A stretch of DNA of 64,000 nucleotides from Impatiens glandulifera (GCF_907164915.1 NC_061862.1:139057520-139121519), one strand, 5' to 3'. Positions 1 through 10,030 are shown, counted from the first letter of the stretch. The notes: generated by a model not told the origin, from the letters alone. Numbers and translations: made by a program.

Positions 1-3000
1 CAATGTACTTCTCTTGTGACAACCAAAGTCTCTTAGCCTTTCTGTCACGAGTAATCTTCATGCCCAATATCTGGCGTGCTTGACCCATGTCTTTCATTTC
101 AAATGTCTTGGACATCTCTTTCTTCAACATAGCTATAAACAGAGCATCCTGTCCTGCAATCAACATATCATCAACATAAAGTAAAAGGATTATAAATTTT
201 CCATTAGGAAATCTTTTGAAGAAAACACATGGATCTGCCTTGGTTTTCTGGTACCCATGACTCATCATAAAGGAGTCAAATTTCTTGTACCACTGTCTCG
301 GGGCTTGTTTCAAACCATATAGACTCTTCTTCAATTTGCAAACCATGTTTTCTTTTTCTTTCACTTCAAATCCCTCTGGTTGCACCATATAGATCTCTTC
401 TTCAAGGTTACCATGAAGGAATGCGGTTTTTACATCAAGTTGTTCAAGTTCAAGATCTAGGCCAGATACTAGACCTAACACTGCACGAATGGAAGTCATC
501 TTTACCACTGGTGAGAAAATTTCCCCAAAGTCGATGCCCTGTTTCTGTCCAAAACCCTTTACGACCAGTCGGGCTTTGTACTTCATAAGTTCTCCATTTT
601 CATCTCTCTTTAGCTTGAACACCCATTTATTTCTCAAGGCCTTTCTGCCCTTAGGAAGCTCCACAAGCTCATATGTGTCATTTTCTTGCAATGACTTCAT
701 CTCGTCTTTCATTGCATCATGCCACTTAACTTTGTCTTTATGAGCTTGTGCCTCCTGAAAACTTTCTGGCTCTCCTTCTTCTGTCAACAGGATATACTCT
801 GAAGAAGGGTATCTTTTAGAAGGTTGGTGCTCTCTCTCAGACCTTCTTAATGGGGGCTCTTCTGGCTCCTCTTGACGATGTTGCTCCCCCTGCTCAGGAA
901 CACCATAAACACTCTCATCATCATTACTACCATTCATGTCAGAGGTTTCCTCAGTGGCTTCTTCATTTTGTTCATCTTCATCCGTTACTGTTGACTGTAC
1001 ATGTGAAGGAATTGGTATGAGTTCTATGGACTCATCAACCCTCTCTGACTTCTCAATTATTTCTGGACTTATCCCTGTCTGACCTTCAAAGAACACAACA
1101 TCTCTGCACCTGACAATTCTCTTCTTTTCTGAGTCCCATAACCTGTACCCAAATTCTTCATTTCCATATCCAAGGAAAATACATGGAGTTGCTTTATCAT
1201 CCAACTTGGATCTTTGTTCCTTTGGAATATGCACATATGCTTTGCATCCAAACACCCTTAGATGTGAGTATGAAACATTCTTCTTAGACCATACTGTTTC
1301 TGGTATCTCGAATTTCAAAGGAACAGATGGCGACCTGTTTATGAGATAGCAGGCTGTGCGAACTGCTTCTCCCCAAAACTGTTTTGGCAACTTTGCCATC
1401 TTCAGCATGCATCTCACCTTTTCTACAATGGTGCGATTCATTCTCTCAGCCACACCATTGTGCTGCGGAGTTCCAGGCACTGTCTTCTCATGTCGAATAC
1501 CATATTTGGTACAATATGTTTTAAATTCCTTGGAGGTATACTCTCCCCCGTTATCAGAGCGAAGACATTTCAGCTTACTGTCTGTCTCTCTTTCTACCAT
1601 GACATGGAACTCTTGAAAGTAATTGAATACCTGGTCTTTTGTTCTCATAAAATAAACCCACACCTTTCTAGACGCATCATCAATAAATGTTAAAAAATAT
1701 CGATTGCCACCCAATGACTCCACTTCAAAAGGACCACACACATCAGAATAAATCAAGTCTAACACATTATGTTTTCTTTCTGATGTCTGACTAAAAGAGA
1801 CTCGATGTTGCTTACCAAATGGGCAGTAGTCGCATAGATCCAGAACCTCATCTTTGGTTGAGGGGATGTGCAGCTTCCTCACCAGAATTCGCAGCCCTTT
1901 CTCACTCATGTGGCCAAGGCGTTGATGCCACAGATTTAGAGAGCTTTCAGCTTGTACTGCATTCAGATCATCTTTGAGTACCTTCACATGTGTTCTGTAC
2001 AATGAATGCCACGACTTCCCTTTTGCTACAATCATTGATCCTTTGCTGAGTTTCCATTCACCACCACCAAGATAATGCTTGAATCCATCTTTGTCCAATG
2101 CATCACCTGATATCAAATTTAGACGTAAATCAGGAATATGCCGCACATCTTTCAGTGTTAACCGATGCCCCTGTTCTGTCTGCAAATAAATGTCACCAAT
2201 ACCCACAATGCTTGAGTGACTAGTATTACCCATCTTCACTGTACCAAGATCTCCAGCCTTGTACGTGGTGAAAAACTCTTTATTCGGTGTAGCATGATAG
2301 CAAGCACCTGTATCAACTATCCACTCAACTCCTTGGTGATCTTCTACATGTAGATATTGTTCCTTTTCACAAGAAAGAATAACTACATCCTCTGCAGTTA
2401 CTGTGGCTGTGGTATTTCTGTTTTCATCATCTTTCTTCTGATTTTTGCCTTCATTCTGTAGTCTTTTCCAGGCTCTACAATTTTTCTTCATGTGACCTTC
2501 TTTACCACAGTGATAACATTCTCTCCCCTTAGATTTTGATCTGCCTCTTGACTTGCTATGGCCTCTTGATTGTTGTCGGTGTTCAGCTCTTCCCCTGTTC
2601 TCTGTGACTAGGGCCTGTGCACTATTTGTATTAGTTGACTTCCTTCTTGTCTCCTCATTGAACAAGCTGCTAGTAACTATACTCATAGTAAGCACACCAT
2701 TCGGAGCTGCATTACTAACAGTCACAACCAATGTCTCCCAACTGTCAGGCAATGATCCCAATAGCAATAAGGCTTGTAGCTCATCTTCTAAGGTCATCTC
2801 CATCACTGATAATTGATTAATCAAGCTCTGGAACTCGTTTAAATGCTCAGCAACACCTGTGCCTTCTCTAAATTTCAGATTTACCAACTTTCGGATCAGA
2901 AACGCTTTGTTACCTGCCGTCTTCTGCTCATACAATGACTCTAGCTTCTTCCATAGCTCATGAGCACTTTTCTCACTTGCTACATGGTGATAAACACTAT

Positions 3001-3199
3001 CATCAAGCCATTGTCTGATTGTGCCGACTGCTTTCCGGTTCAGTTTTATCCAATCAGCTTCAGCCATCTCTTTTGGCTTTGCACTATCTCCTTCAACTGG
3101 CTCATACAGATCCTTACAATAAAGGATGTCCTCCATTTTGGATTTCCAAATCTGCCAGTTATTGTTTGTCAGCCTGATCATAGTGCTACTGCCTTCCAT
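1..3199 (-). CDS. Copia gag-pol polyprotein, partial, open to window edge
   Basis: This polyprotein makes the capsid, protease, integrase and reverse transcriptase for copia retrotransposition. Reading minus from ATG 3199 there are about 1066 codons; the motifs I checked at both ends and the middle share one frame and I saw no stop. In order: UBN2-type gag, a CCHC knuckle CYHCGKEGHMKKNC near residues 225-239, protease WIVDTGA near 295, the GAG-pre-integrase LWHQRLGHM near 418, integrase Asp near 485, DNGGEY near 548 and Glu near 583 (D,D-35-E spacing), then RT with YGLKQAPRQWY near 960 and LYVDDM near 1008. The RNase H end and the stop codon are beyond position 1. The start is the first Met downstream of the primer site, opening MEGSSTMIRL. 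Whether it is transcribed cannot be seen. Confidence 0.9.
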   Translation of the reverse strand, partial: MEGSSTMIRLTNNNWQIWKSKMEDILYCKDLYEPVEGDSAKPKEMAEADWIKLNRKAVGTIRQWLDDSVYHHVASEKSAHELWKKLESLYEQKTAGNKAFLIRKLVNLKFREGTGVAEHLNEFQSLINQLSVMEMTLEDELQALLLLGSLPDSWETLVVTVSNAAPNGVLTMSIVTSSLFNEETRRKSTNTNSAQALVTENRGRAEHRQQSRGHSKSRGRSKSKGRECYHCGKEGHMKKNCRAWKRLQNEGKNQKKDDENRNTTATVTAEDVVILSCEKEQYLHVEDHQGVEWIVDTGACYHATPNKEFFTTYKAGDLGTVKMGNTSHSSIVGIGDIYLQTEQGHRLTLKDVRHIPDLRLNLISGDALDKDGFKHYLGGGEWKLSKGSMIVAKGKSWHSLYRTHVKVLKDDLNAVQAESSLNLWHQRLGHMSEKGLRILVRKLHIPSTKDEVLDLCDYCPFGKQHRVSFSQTSERKHNVLDLIYSDVCGPFEVESLGGNRYFLTFIDDASRKVWVYFMRTKDQVFNYFQEFHVMVERETDSKLKCLRSDNGGEYTSKEFKTYCTKYGIRHEKTVPGTPQHNGVAERMNRTIVEKVRCMLKMAKLPKQFWGEAVRTACYLINRSPSVPLKFEIPETVWSKKNVSYSHLRVFGCKAYVHIPKEQRSKLDDKATPCIFLGYGNEEFGYRLWDSEKKRIVRCRDVVFFEGQTGISPEIIEKSERVDESIELIPIPSHVQSTVTDEDEQNEEATEETSDMNGSNDDESVYGVPEQGEQHRQEEPEEPPLRRSEREHQPSKRYPSSEYILLTEEGEPESFQEAQAHKDKVKWHDAMKDEMKSLQENDTYELVELPKGRKALRNKWVFKLKRDENGELMKYKARLVVKGFGQKQGIDFGEIFSPVVKMTSIRAVLGLVSGLDLELEQLDVKTAFLHGNLEEEIYMVQPEGFEVKEKENMVCKLKKSLYGLKQAPRQWYKKFDSFMMSHGYQKTKADPCVFFKRFPNGKFIILLLYVDDMLIAGQDALFIAMLKKEMSKTFEMKDMGQARQILGMKITRDRKAKRLWLSQEKYI

Positions 3200-3245
3200 C
3201 TGAACCTAAGGGAAAAACACTCTTCAATAGAAAGTAAACCTAACA

Positions 3246-3257
3246 GCTCTGATACCA
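3246..3257 (-). other. Primer binding site of the left-edge copia
   Basis: The minus strand reads TGGTATCAGAGC, complementary to the 3' end of plant initiator Met tRNA. It lies directly inside the LTR boundary and 47 bases before the gag-pol start. Confidence 0.9.
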
Positions 3258-3258
3258 C

Positions 3259-3819
3259 TGGTTAGGAATTTCAAGTTGAATAATACTTCCTATTGAAATC
3301 AATTGATCTGATTAATTTCACAAGTCAACCAAATCATACTAGCAGATCAGCAAAGTAATAAAGAACACCAGATTTACGTGGAAAACCCTCTCAACACGGA
3401 GGGTAAAAAACCACGGGGCAAAACCAACAGATTTCACTAATCAGTAAGAAACCGATACAATTGTTCCTCTCAACTTTAAACCTAAAGTTGAGGTATACAT
3501 ACAGAGAAACTAATTTCATTCAAACCCAAACAAATCTAGGTTTGAGAAAACATGAAATTCCCTTTACAAGTAAGAGAGAAATGAACCTGAGGGTAATCAA
3601 GACAAAGAAGGTGATACTCTGTTCTCCTTCTCTTCTTCTTCCTCTATATCTTCTTCCCTTCTTCTTCCTCTGTATTTTCTTCACTCTGTTTCTCTTGATC
3701 TCTTCACAGAACTCTCTCTGAAAATTGTGGTAGAGAGAGAAACAAAATTAGGGTTTATTTGGTTTTATATTGCCTAATTGGGCTGGACCCATAAGGCCCA
3801 ACAATTTGTTGGGTCAACA
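3259..3819 (-). repeat. 5' LTR of the left-edge copia
   Basis: Read on the plus strand, the block begins TGGTTAGG next to the primer site and most likely ends GTCAACA near 3819, giving about 560 bp. The left boundary is inferred from the TG...CA rule because the partner LTR is not in the window; an end at 3839 is also possible. It contains a pyrimidine-rich stretch (about 3626-3720) and a block near 3370-3420 common in copia LTRs. Confidence 0.7.
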
Positions 3820-3839
3820 AGAATTCTCAAAGTGCAACA

Positions 3840-4597
3840 AATTCTTCAAGAAGTATATAAGAAGTATATAAAAACGTTCAATGTGTTCTATTTCATTATA
3901 TTCCATCCATATCCTAATTTCATTCCTTTAATATCTTTTCGATTTAGCGATATTTAAGACATTTTTTATTGTAGCCAATATTTTATCACGAACAATTCTT
4001 CTTGATTATCCATGGTTATTTTTAAATTAATAATGGATGTTTTTCATTAGTTGCCCATACAAACGTCAAATCTTATAATACACTTTTACTAACTTAAGAT
4101 AATATCCTAAATTACTAAAACAAAATTCATTTTATCAAATTAGTGTTTATCTTTTAAAGAAACTAATCCAAATGAAGGAGGTCAATGTTCACAAACTAAT
4201 AATAAAGTATAGAGTCAAACATGTGATTAGACAAAGTATATAGGTGGGCTACGAGAGTAACACATTGAGATTAAAAAGTACAAGAAATGATATTGACTAA
4301 ATTGAATAAGAATGTTAAATATTAGGATTGATATATTTGGTTTATTTCTAGTTAGATACCTTAAGATTGTTTGATTCTTTTAATCAAAATTAAGGTTTTG
4401 TCTAGCTTTATAGTTGACAATTTTCTCACTTTTAGATCTTATTAAAATTGGTTTAAACTGTTTAAAAAATAACTTAAGTTTAATTCTCTTAAATTGTTGA
4501 TGTGACCAAGCAGGAATAAAGTCAGACAAAATATGTATGAATTTAAAATGGACTTTTGCTCAGTTATAATTTATTTAAATTTTATCATTTGTGTTTA
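3840..4597. other. AT-rich spacer, no gene seen
   Basis: I see no coding region. A short direct duplication (gaagtatataa twice) lies at about 3850-3871. The rest is unstructured AT-rich sequence up to the TA run near 4606-4620. Confidence 0.5.
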
Positions 4598-4740
4598 ATA
4601 GTTGGTGTATATATATATATTTGTTAATGATTATATCATATTCTTTCCATGTCTTCGACGATTTATTGGTAAAAAAATATTTATTTTTTTAGAAAGTTTA
4701 ATGAAATCATGTTTATAGTAATTATTTTAATATACTGCTT

Positions 4741-5035
4741 CTCATTTTGAATACAAATTCAAAATACATTTTTAAACATTTGACTAAGCCTTCCGGCATA
4801 ATCTTAGGTCATAACTCACCTTCCGTGGATGAACCTTGTGGTCTTAAAATATACATTCGACTACACCTTTCAACATTATCTTAAGTCCCTAACTCACTAT
4901 CCATGGATGAACCCCTCACTATTCTCAATCCCCACCATACATTGTCTTTAAGGATGCCATTCTTAAATATTCAATTACACATTTTGACATTATTTTAGGT
5001 TCTAACTCACCTTCTGTGGACGAAATTTGCGGTTG
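4741..5035. repeat. Three degenerate direct repeats
   Basis: A segment of the form 'atnatcttaggt...taactcaccttccgtggatgaa' occurs three times, with comparable points at 4798, 4875 and 4989. The copies are imperfect and unevenly spaced (77 and 114 bases). I do not recognise the repeat. Confidence 0.55.
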
Positions 5036-5327
5036 TAGTGTTACATTTAATATATAAGACCAAAGTTCGAATTCCACCGAACCGACCTCGTTGGGGAAAC
5101 ACAAAGCATCATTTATTCTTTTGCATAGTTAATGATTTATGTAACATTAATGTTGAGTCTATTGAATTCAATTGCACAATTGAATACATTAAGGGAGTAT
5201 TTTTAATTTTATTTAACCAGAGTTTATTAACAGAGAAGTTGAAGAGATGACCACTAGAGAAGCACACCAATTAAGGTAACATTAATTAGCTAGCCGTCTT
5301 GACTAATTTCTACAATCAATGGTTGGT

Positions 5328-5342
5328 AGAACCTTCTCGAGA
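5328..5342 (+). promoter_or_regulatory. Candidate heat shock element
   Basis: The sequence AGAACCTTCTCGAGA has the alternating layout nGAAnnTTCnnGAGn, i.e. two perfect 5-bp heat-shock-factor units and a third with one mismatch. It lies about 95 bases before the HSP70 start codon. The aligned site upstream of copy 2 (near 25338-25352) has lost the first and third units, so only this copy retains a plausible site. Confidence 0.4.
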
Positions 5343-5436
5343 AAATCAAAGGACAGAAGAATTAGCTACTACAAGTACAGATCAGTCATGGAATACAGTT
5401 TAACCAGACCGTTGTTGAGATTCATTTGATAATATA

Positions 5437-7226
5437 ATGGCATGGAAAGGACCGGGGATCGGAATTGATCTGGGTACGACATATTCGTGTGTTGGAGTAT
5501 GGCAGCACGACCATGTTGAAATCATTGTCAACGATCAGGGAAACAGAACGACTCCATCATATGTTGCATTCACAAAGACAGAGAGATTGATTGGGGATGG
5601 AGCTAAGAATCAGGTAGCTGTCAACTCCATGAATACTGTTTTTGGTAAGTTTTTATTCTTCTTCTTCTTCTACTTTTATAATGGCATGGCATTCCATATA
5701 TAGTTTTCAAAATCAAATTTTATGGTGCAGATGCTAAGAGATTGATTGGTAGGAGGTTTAGTGATGCATGCGTTCAAAGTGATACAAAGTGTTGGCCATT
5801 CAAGGTGATTTCCGGGTTAGAAGACAGACCAATGATCCTTATCAACTACAAAGGTGATGAGAGAAAGTTCTCTGCGGAGGAAATCTCTTCCATGGTTCTA
5901 ATGAAGATGAAGGAGACTGCCGAGGCCTTTCTTGAAACACCAGTGAGAAATGCTGTCATTACTGTCCCAGCCTACTTCAACGACTCACAAAGGCAAGCTA
6001 CAAAAGATGCTGGTGTAATTTCAGGTCTGAACGTGATGCGTATCATCATTGAGCCAACTGCTGCTGCCATTGCCTACGGTCTAGACAAGAAAAGAGCAAG
6101 CAGCGTTGGAGAGAAGAACGTCCTTATTTTTGACCTCGGAGGGGGAACATTCGATGTCTCTCTCTTGACCATTAAAGATTCCATCTTTGAAGTGAAGGCC
6201 ACATCTGGTGATACCCATTTGGGAGGGGAAGACTTTGATAATAGAATGGTGAATCATTTTGTGCAAGAATTCAAACGCAAAAACAACAAAGATATAAGTG
6301 GAAACCCTCGTGCCTTAAGTAGACTGAGGATGGCTTGTGAGAGGACGAAAAGGACACTTTCATATACTTCCGAGACAACTATAGATATTGATTCACTCTT
6401 CGAAGGTGTTGACTTTAGTTTTAAAATAACCCAAGCAAAGTTTGAGAAGATGAACATGGATCTATTCAGTAAGTGTATGGAGAGTGTTGAGAAATGCTTG
6501 AATGATGCGAAGATGGAGAAGAGCAGCGTAAATGATATTGTTCTCGTTGGTGGGTCTACTAGAATTCCGAAAGTACAAAAGCTTCTTCAAGATTTCTTCA
6601 ATGGAAAGGAACTCTGCAAGAGACTCAACCCTGATGAGGCTGTTGCCTATGGTGCTGCAGTTCAAGCTGCTATTTTGTGCGGTGAGGGAAATCAGAAAGT
6701 TCAAGATCTGGTATTTATGGACGTCACTCCTCTCTCTCTTGGAATTAATACAGTTGGAGGCATCATGGCAGTCTTGATTCCTAGGAATACTAGGATTCCT
6801 GTAAAGATGGAACAGGTTTTTAGTACATACATTCCTAGGATTCCTGTAAAGATGGAACAGGTTTTTAGTACATACAGTGACAATCAGTTGAGTGTTCCTA
6901 TTACAGTTTACGAGGGTGAGAGATCAATGACGAAAGACAATAATTTTCTTGGAGAATTTGAGCTGTCTGGAATTTCCCCTGCTCCTAGGCTTGTTCCTGT
7001 TATCACAGTCTGCTTTGAAATCGATGCAAATGGGATATTAAACGTTTCAGCAGAGGAAAAGACTTCGGGTAAAAATAATAAGATGACAATAAAGAATGAT
7101 GAAGGAAGGTTAACTACAGAAGAGATAGAAAAGATGGTGCAAGAGGTGGAGAAGTTAAAGTTGGAGGATGAGGAGCATAAGAAGGCAGCCAAGGCCAGGA
7201 ATGAGGAAGAAATGTATGCCGAGTAA
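5437..7226 (+). CDS. HSP70: Cytosolic-type HSP70 chaperone, two exons, C-terminally short
   Basis: HSP70s bind unfolded peptides in an ATP-driven cycle. Exon 1 is 5437-5644, a GT-AG intron is 5645-5730, exon 2 is 5731-7226; the spliced frame gives 567 residues against about 650 in plant HSP70s. Visible are signature 1 IDLGTTYS (residues 10-17), DAKR after the intron including the catalytic Lys, FDLGGGTFD (near 203-211) and [12 protein letters not shown] (near 340). Oddities: the normally invariant Asn before EPTAA is Ile (residue 176); a 45-base tandem duplication repeats 15 residues of the substrate-binding beta domain (6792-6875); and the frame stops after NEEEMYAE, so the helical lid and the C-terminal EEVD are absent. 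It is translatable, but function as a normal chaperone is doubtful. A lidless paralogue or early pseudogene are both possible. Confidence 0.85.
5645..5730 (+). other. Intron of HSP70 copy 1
   Basis: An 86-base intron with donor GTAAGT and acceptor GTGCAG, inserted after the first base of the Asp codon that precedes Ala-Lys-Arg. Reading through it would end at a stop just inside, so splicing is needed for the full product. Confidence 0.88.
6792..6875 (+). repeat. In-frame 45-base tandem duplication inside HSP70 copy 1
   Basis: A unit beginning aggattcctgtaaagatgg at 6792 is repeated at 6837. It adds 15 residues ([15 protein letters not shown] then [13 protein letters not shown]) to the substrate-binding beta domain. 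The unit is absent from copy 2 and from the 12908 fragment. The near identity of the two halves suggests a recent event. Confidence 0.93.
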
Positions 7227-7416
7227 TTACAAATTGTTCAGGAGGTTGATTGATTATTGATGTAGTTTGTACTTTTTGTTTTATTTATTGTCTATTTAAT
7301 TTCTGTAGTATAATTAGTTGAATGGGTATTTTATTATTGCAATTTTGTTGTTAGACAATTGAAGCTACTTATATGTAGTTTTATTTGAAAAAAAAAGTAT
7401 CCTCATTTGTTAGTTT
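7227..7416 (+). other. 3' flank of HSP70 copy 1, first half
   Basis: Matches the flank of the HSP70 fragment at 13430-13590 (shared 'aattagttgaatgggtattt' and 'gacaattgaagctact'). The match resumes at 9476 after the foldback insertion, so this is one duplicated flank split by an element. Confidence 0.8.
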
Positions 7417-9475
7417 CAGCTGTTAGCGGTTAGGGGTGCATAATTTGGGTTTACCCAAATCCAACCCTAACCCAAACCCAAAATATTAATTCGGGTTGGT
7501 TAATTTGGGTTGGGTTGGGTTTAGTATGAGTTGGATTTAATTTGGGTTGGGTTAGGGTTACCCAAATTATATAAATTTAATTTAATTCTCTATTATTAAT
7601 CCAATATAAACTAATCATCTTTCAACTCTAAGTCGAACAGGTTTTTCACACGTTTAACATTTTTTCACACGTTTTTAATATTTTTAACACGTTTTCACAC
7701 TTATAACACATTTTTCATTTGTTTAACACGTTTCACATTTTTGGCACGTTTTCACGTTTTTGGCACGTTTAACACGTTTAACACGTTTAACACGTTTTTG
7801 GCACGTTTAACACGTTTTTGACATGTTTAACACGTTTTCACACTAATAACATATTTCTCACGTTTTTGTCATGTTTTATATATGTTTAATACGTTTTTGA
7901 CAAGTTTAACACGTTTTGACACATTTAAAACGTTTTTGACATGTTTAACACGTTTTTGACATATTTAACACGTTTTTGATAAGTTTAACACGGTTTTCAC
8001 GTTTTTGACACGTTAACACGATTTTTACGTTTTTGGCACGTTTAACACGTTTTGAGATTTTAACATGTTTAACACATTTTTGATATATTGAACACGTTTT
8101 TCACATGTTTAATATATTTTTCACACGTTTAACACGTTTTTCACACGTTTAATATATTTTTCACGTTTTTGGCATTATTAACACATTTTTGACATATTTG
8201 ACACGTTTTTCACATGTTAACACGTTTTCCCATTTTTGACATGTTTAACACGTTTTTGACATGTTGAACACGTTTAACACGTTTTTAGCTCATTTAACAT
8301 TTTTTAGCACATTTAACATGTTTTGGTACATTTAACACGTTTTTCACATTTTTGCACGTTTTTCACGTTTTTGGCACGTTTAATACATTTTTGGCACGTT
8401 TAACACGTTTTTGACATTTTAACACATTTAACATGTGTTTGCACATTAAACATATGTTTGACATATTTAACATGGTTTTTGCACGTTAACACGTTTTGAC
8501 AAGTTTTAACACGTTTTTGGCACGTTTAACACATTTTTGACATGTTTAACACGTTTTCACGTTTTTGGCACATTTAACACGTTTTCACGTTTTTGGCACA
8601 TTTAACACGTTTTCACGTTTTTGGCACGTTTAACACGTTTTTCACGTTTGGCACATTAAATATGTAAAAAATGTATTAAACGTGTCAAAAATATGAAAAA
8701 CATGTTAAACGTGTCAAAACGTGCCAAAAACGTGGAAAACGTGTTAAACGTGTCAAAACGTGTTAAACGTGCCAAAACGTGAAAAACATGTGAAAATGTG
8801 TTAAAAATGTTTAAAACGTGTTAAACGTGTCAAAACATGTTAAATATGCTAAAAACGTGAAAAACATGTCAAAATGTGTTAACGTGCCAAAAATGGGGAA
8901 AACGTGAAAAACGTGTGAAAATGTGTTGAAAATGTTAAAAACGTGTTAAACGTGTCAAGAATGTGAAAAATATGTGAAACGTGTCCAAACGTGTTAAACG
9001 TGCTAAAAATGTGAAAAATATGTCAAAATATGTTAAATGTGTCATCATCGTGAAAAATATGTCAAAACGTGTTAAACATACCAAAAACATGAAAAATGTG
9101 TCAAAAATGTGTTAAACGTGTCAAAAATGTGTTAAACGTGTTAAACGTGTTCGATGTATGAAAAACATATTAAACGTGTCAAAAATGTTAAAAACGTGTT
9201 AAAAACGTGTTAAACGTGCCAAAAACGTAAAAAAAATATAAAAAACGTGTTAAAATGTCAAAACGTGTTAAATGGATTAAAATGTGTTAAATGAGTCAAA
9301 TAAATGTTAAAAGAAAATAAAAAAAAATAATAATTTGGGTTACCCAACCCATATCCAACCCAACCCATACTCAACTCATATTAGTAAATAATATGGGTTG
9401 AGTTATGAGTTAGGTAAATTTAATTTGGGTTGAATATGGGTTGGGTTTACCCGTTTGTTCACCCCTACCAGCTGT
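7417..9475. mobile_element. 2-kb foldback (hAT-like) element with empty site at 13590
   Basis: The element starts TAGGGGTGCATAA at 7431 and ends TTCACCCCTA at 9467. The flanking direct repeat CAGCTGT occurs at 7417-7423 and 9469-9475; the paralogous flank near 13587 has one CAGCTGT and no insert. Both ends carry GGGTTGGG-rich subterminal sequence in inverted order. The interior is a degenerate array of units such as 'tttaacacgtttttgacacg' from about 7640 to 8650, which then continues as its reverse complement ('aaaaacgtgttaaacgtg') to about 9300. The whole forms one huge imperfect hairpin with its axis near 8655. The TIR start and 7-8 bp duplication suggest a hAT-type MITE; it has no coding capacity. 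The left flank has seven extra bases (7424-7430), so the exact end is uncertain. Confidence 0.8.
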
Positions 9476-9831
9476 GGCACATTATATTTATTCTTAATGC
9501 TGTGAAACATTATAATTATTCTAAATTTATTGTTAATTTCAGTTGTAACTTATTATATTTAATTTACATTTATTGTTGAGAGATGATTTAATATTTTTTT
9601 AACATTTTTTTAATAATAAAAATAGTATATGTAATTTTAAGAATATATTAATAGTTTTATATATTTGAAAAATAAAATATTATAAATTAAATTAAGAGTA
9701 TCGAAAAGTAGCCACGTTGCCCCCAAGAAAAAAGAAAAAAAAAATGGCCTGGATTTAACTTTCTGATTTAAAAAATGTCACTGTTCAAGATCGTTTATGC
9801 AATTCAAGATTGTTTGAAAGAGTATATTATC
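9476..9831. other. HSP70 3' flank, second half, then unassigned AT-rich DNA
   Basis: From 9476 to about 9710 the sequence matches 13590-13800 (both contain 'tttgaaaaataaaatattat'). From 9711 to 9831 there is no recognisable feature. Confidence 0.65.
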
Positions 9832-10030
9832 GAGATAAATGACAAATTTAAGATCATTATCTTAGATTTTTTCAAATTTTGGACCCTCTTAATTTTATAT
9901 AATTTAAAAAACTTTAGTTACACTATTTTCTTATATTTAAAACTATTCACTAATGATGTTATTTTATATCCAACTCCGTTAAACTATTTGTAATATTATT
10001 TTATTTTTTAATATATTATTTAATTTTACG
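9832..10030 (+). repeat. Solitary MULE terminal inverted repeat
   Basis: The sequence begins GAGATAAATGACAAATTTAAG and matches, over about 200 bases, the terminal repeat of the MULE at 16791 (GGGATAAATAACAAATTTAG...). I found no partner repeat in inverted orientation downstream, so this is an orphan end or one whose mate has been lost. Confidence 0.6.

Larger units (their letters stand above)
1..3819 (-). mobile_element. Ty1/copia LTR retrotransposon, cut by the left window edge
   Basis: The element runs on the minus strand, so its 5' end is at the right. From right to left are an LTR (3259 to about 3819), a primer binding site matching tRNA-iMet (3246-3257), a short leader and one long gag-pol frame starting at 3199. 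Its 3' LTR and left target duplication lie outside the window, so insertion age and the full target site cannot be judged. The open coding frame makes it look like the youngest or best preserved retroelement here. Confidence 0.93.
4598..5436 (+). repeat. Duplicated upstream block of HSP70 copy 1
   Basis: This stretch is recognisably homologous to 24668-25462, upstream of HSP70 copy 2. Matches include the TA run followed by 'tcttcgacgatttattggta' (here about 4652), the 'attgaattcaattg' segment near 5160, and a nearly continuous match from about 5236 to the ATG. The segment therefore belongs to a duplication of the whole gene with its promoter; the two copies now lie about 20 kb apart. Confidence 0.8.

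Noticed and set aside
3246..3257. tRNA gene suggested by tRNA-complementary sequence (also at 23042, 29565, 30535, 42343, 51289)
   Set aside because: These are 12-base retroelement primer sites next to LTR ends; there is no cloverleaf around them.
489..3721. Several plus-strand open frames of 60-100 codons
   Set aside because: They lie antisense to, or in other frames of, the copia gag-pol and LTR and show no domain.
6081..7192. Minus-strand frames across HSP70 copy 1 (and similar ones at 26414-26977)
   Set aside because: Shadow frames caused by HSP70 codon structure; the same frames recur in both copies only because the sense sequence is conserved.
7441..7570. GGGTT-rich runs resembling interstitial telomere repeats
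   Set aside because: The runs are mainly GGTTGGGTT and TTTGGGTT, not tandem TTTAGGG, and they recur inverted at the other end of the foldback element.
7640..9300. Short regularly repeated units that could suggest a CRISPR array
   Set aside because: Units are contiguous and degenerate with no unique spacers, they flip orientation at the centre, and the DNA is plant nuclear.
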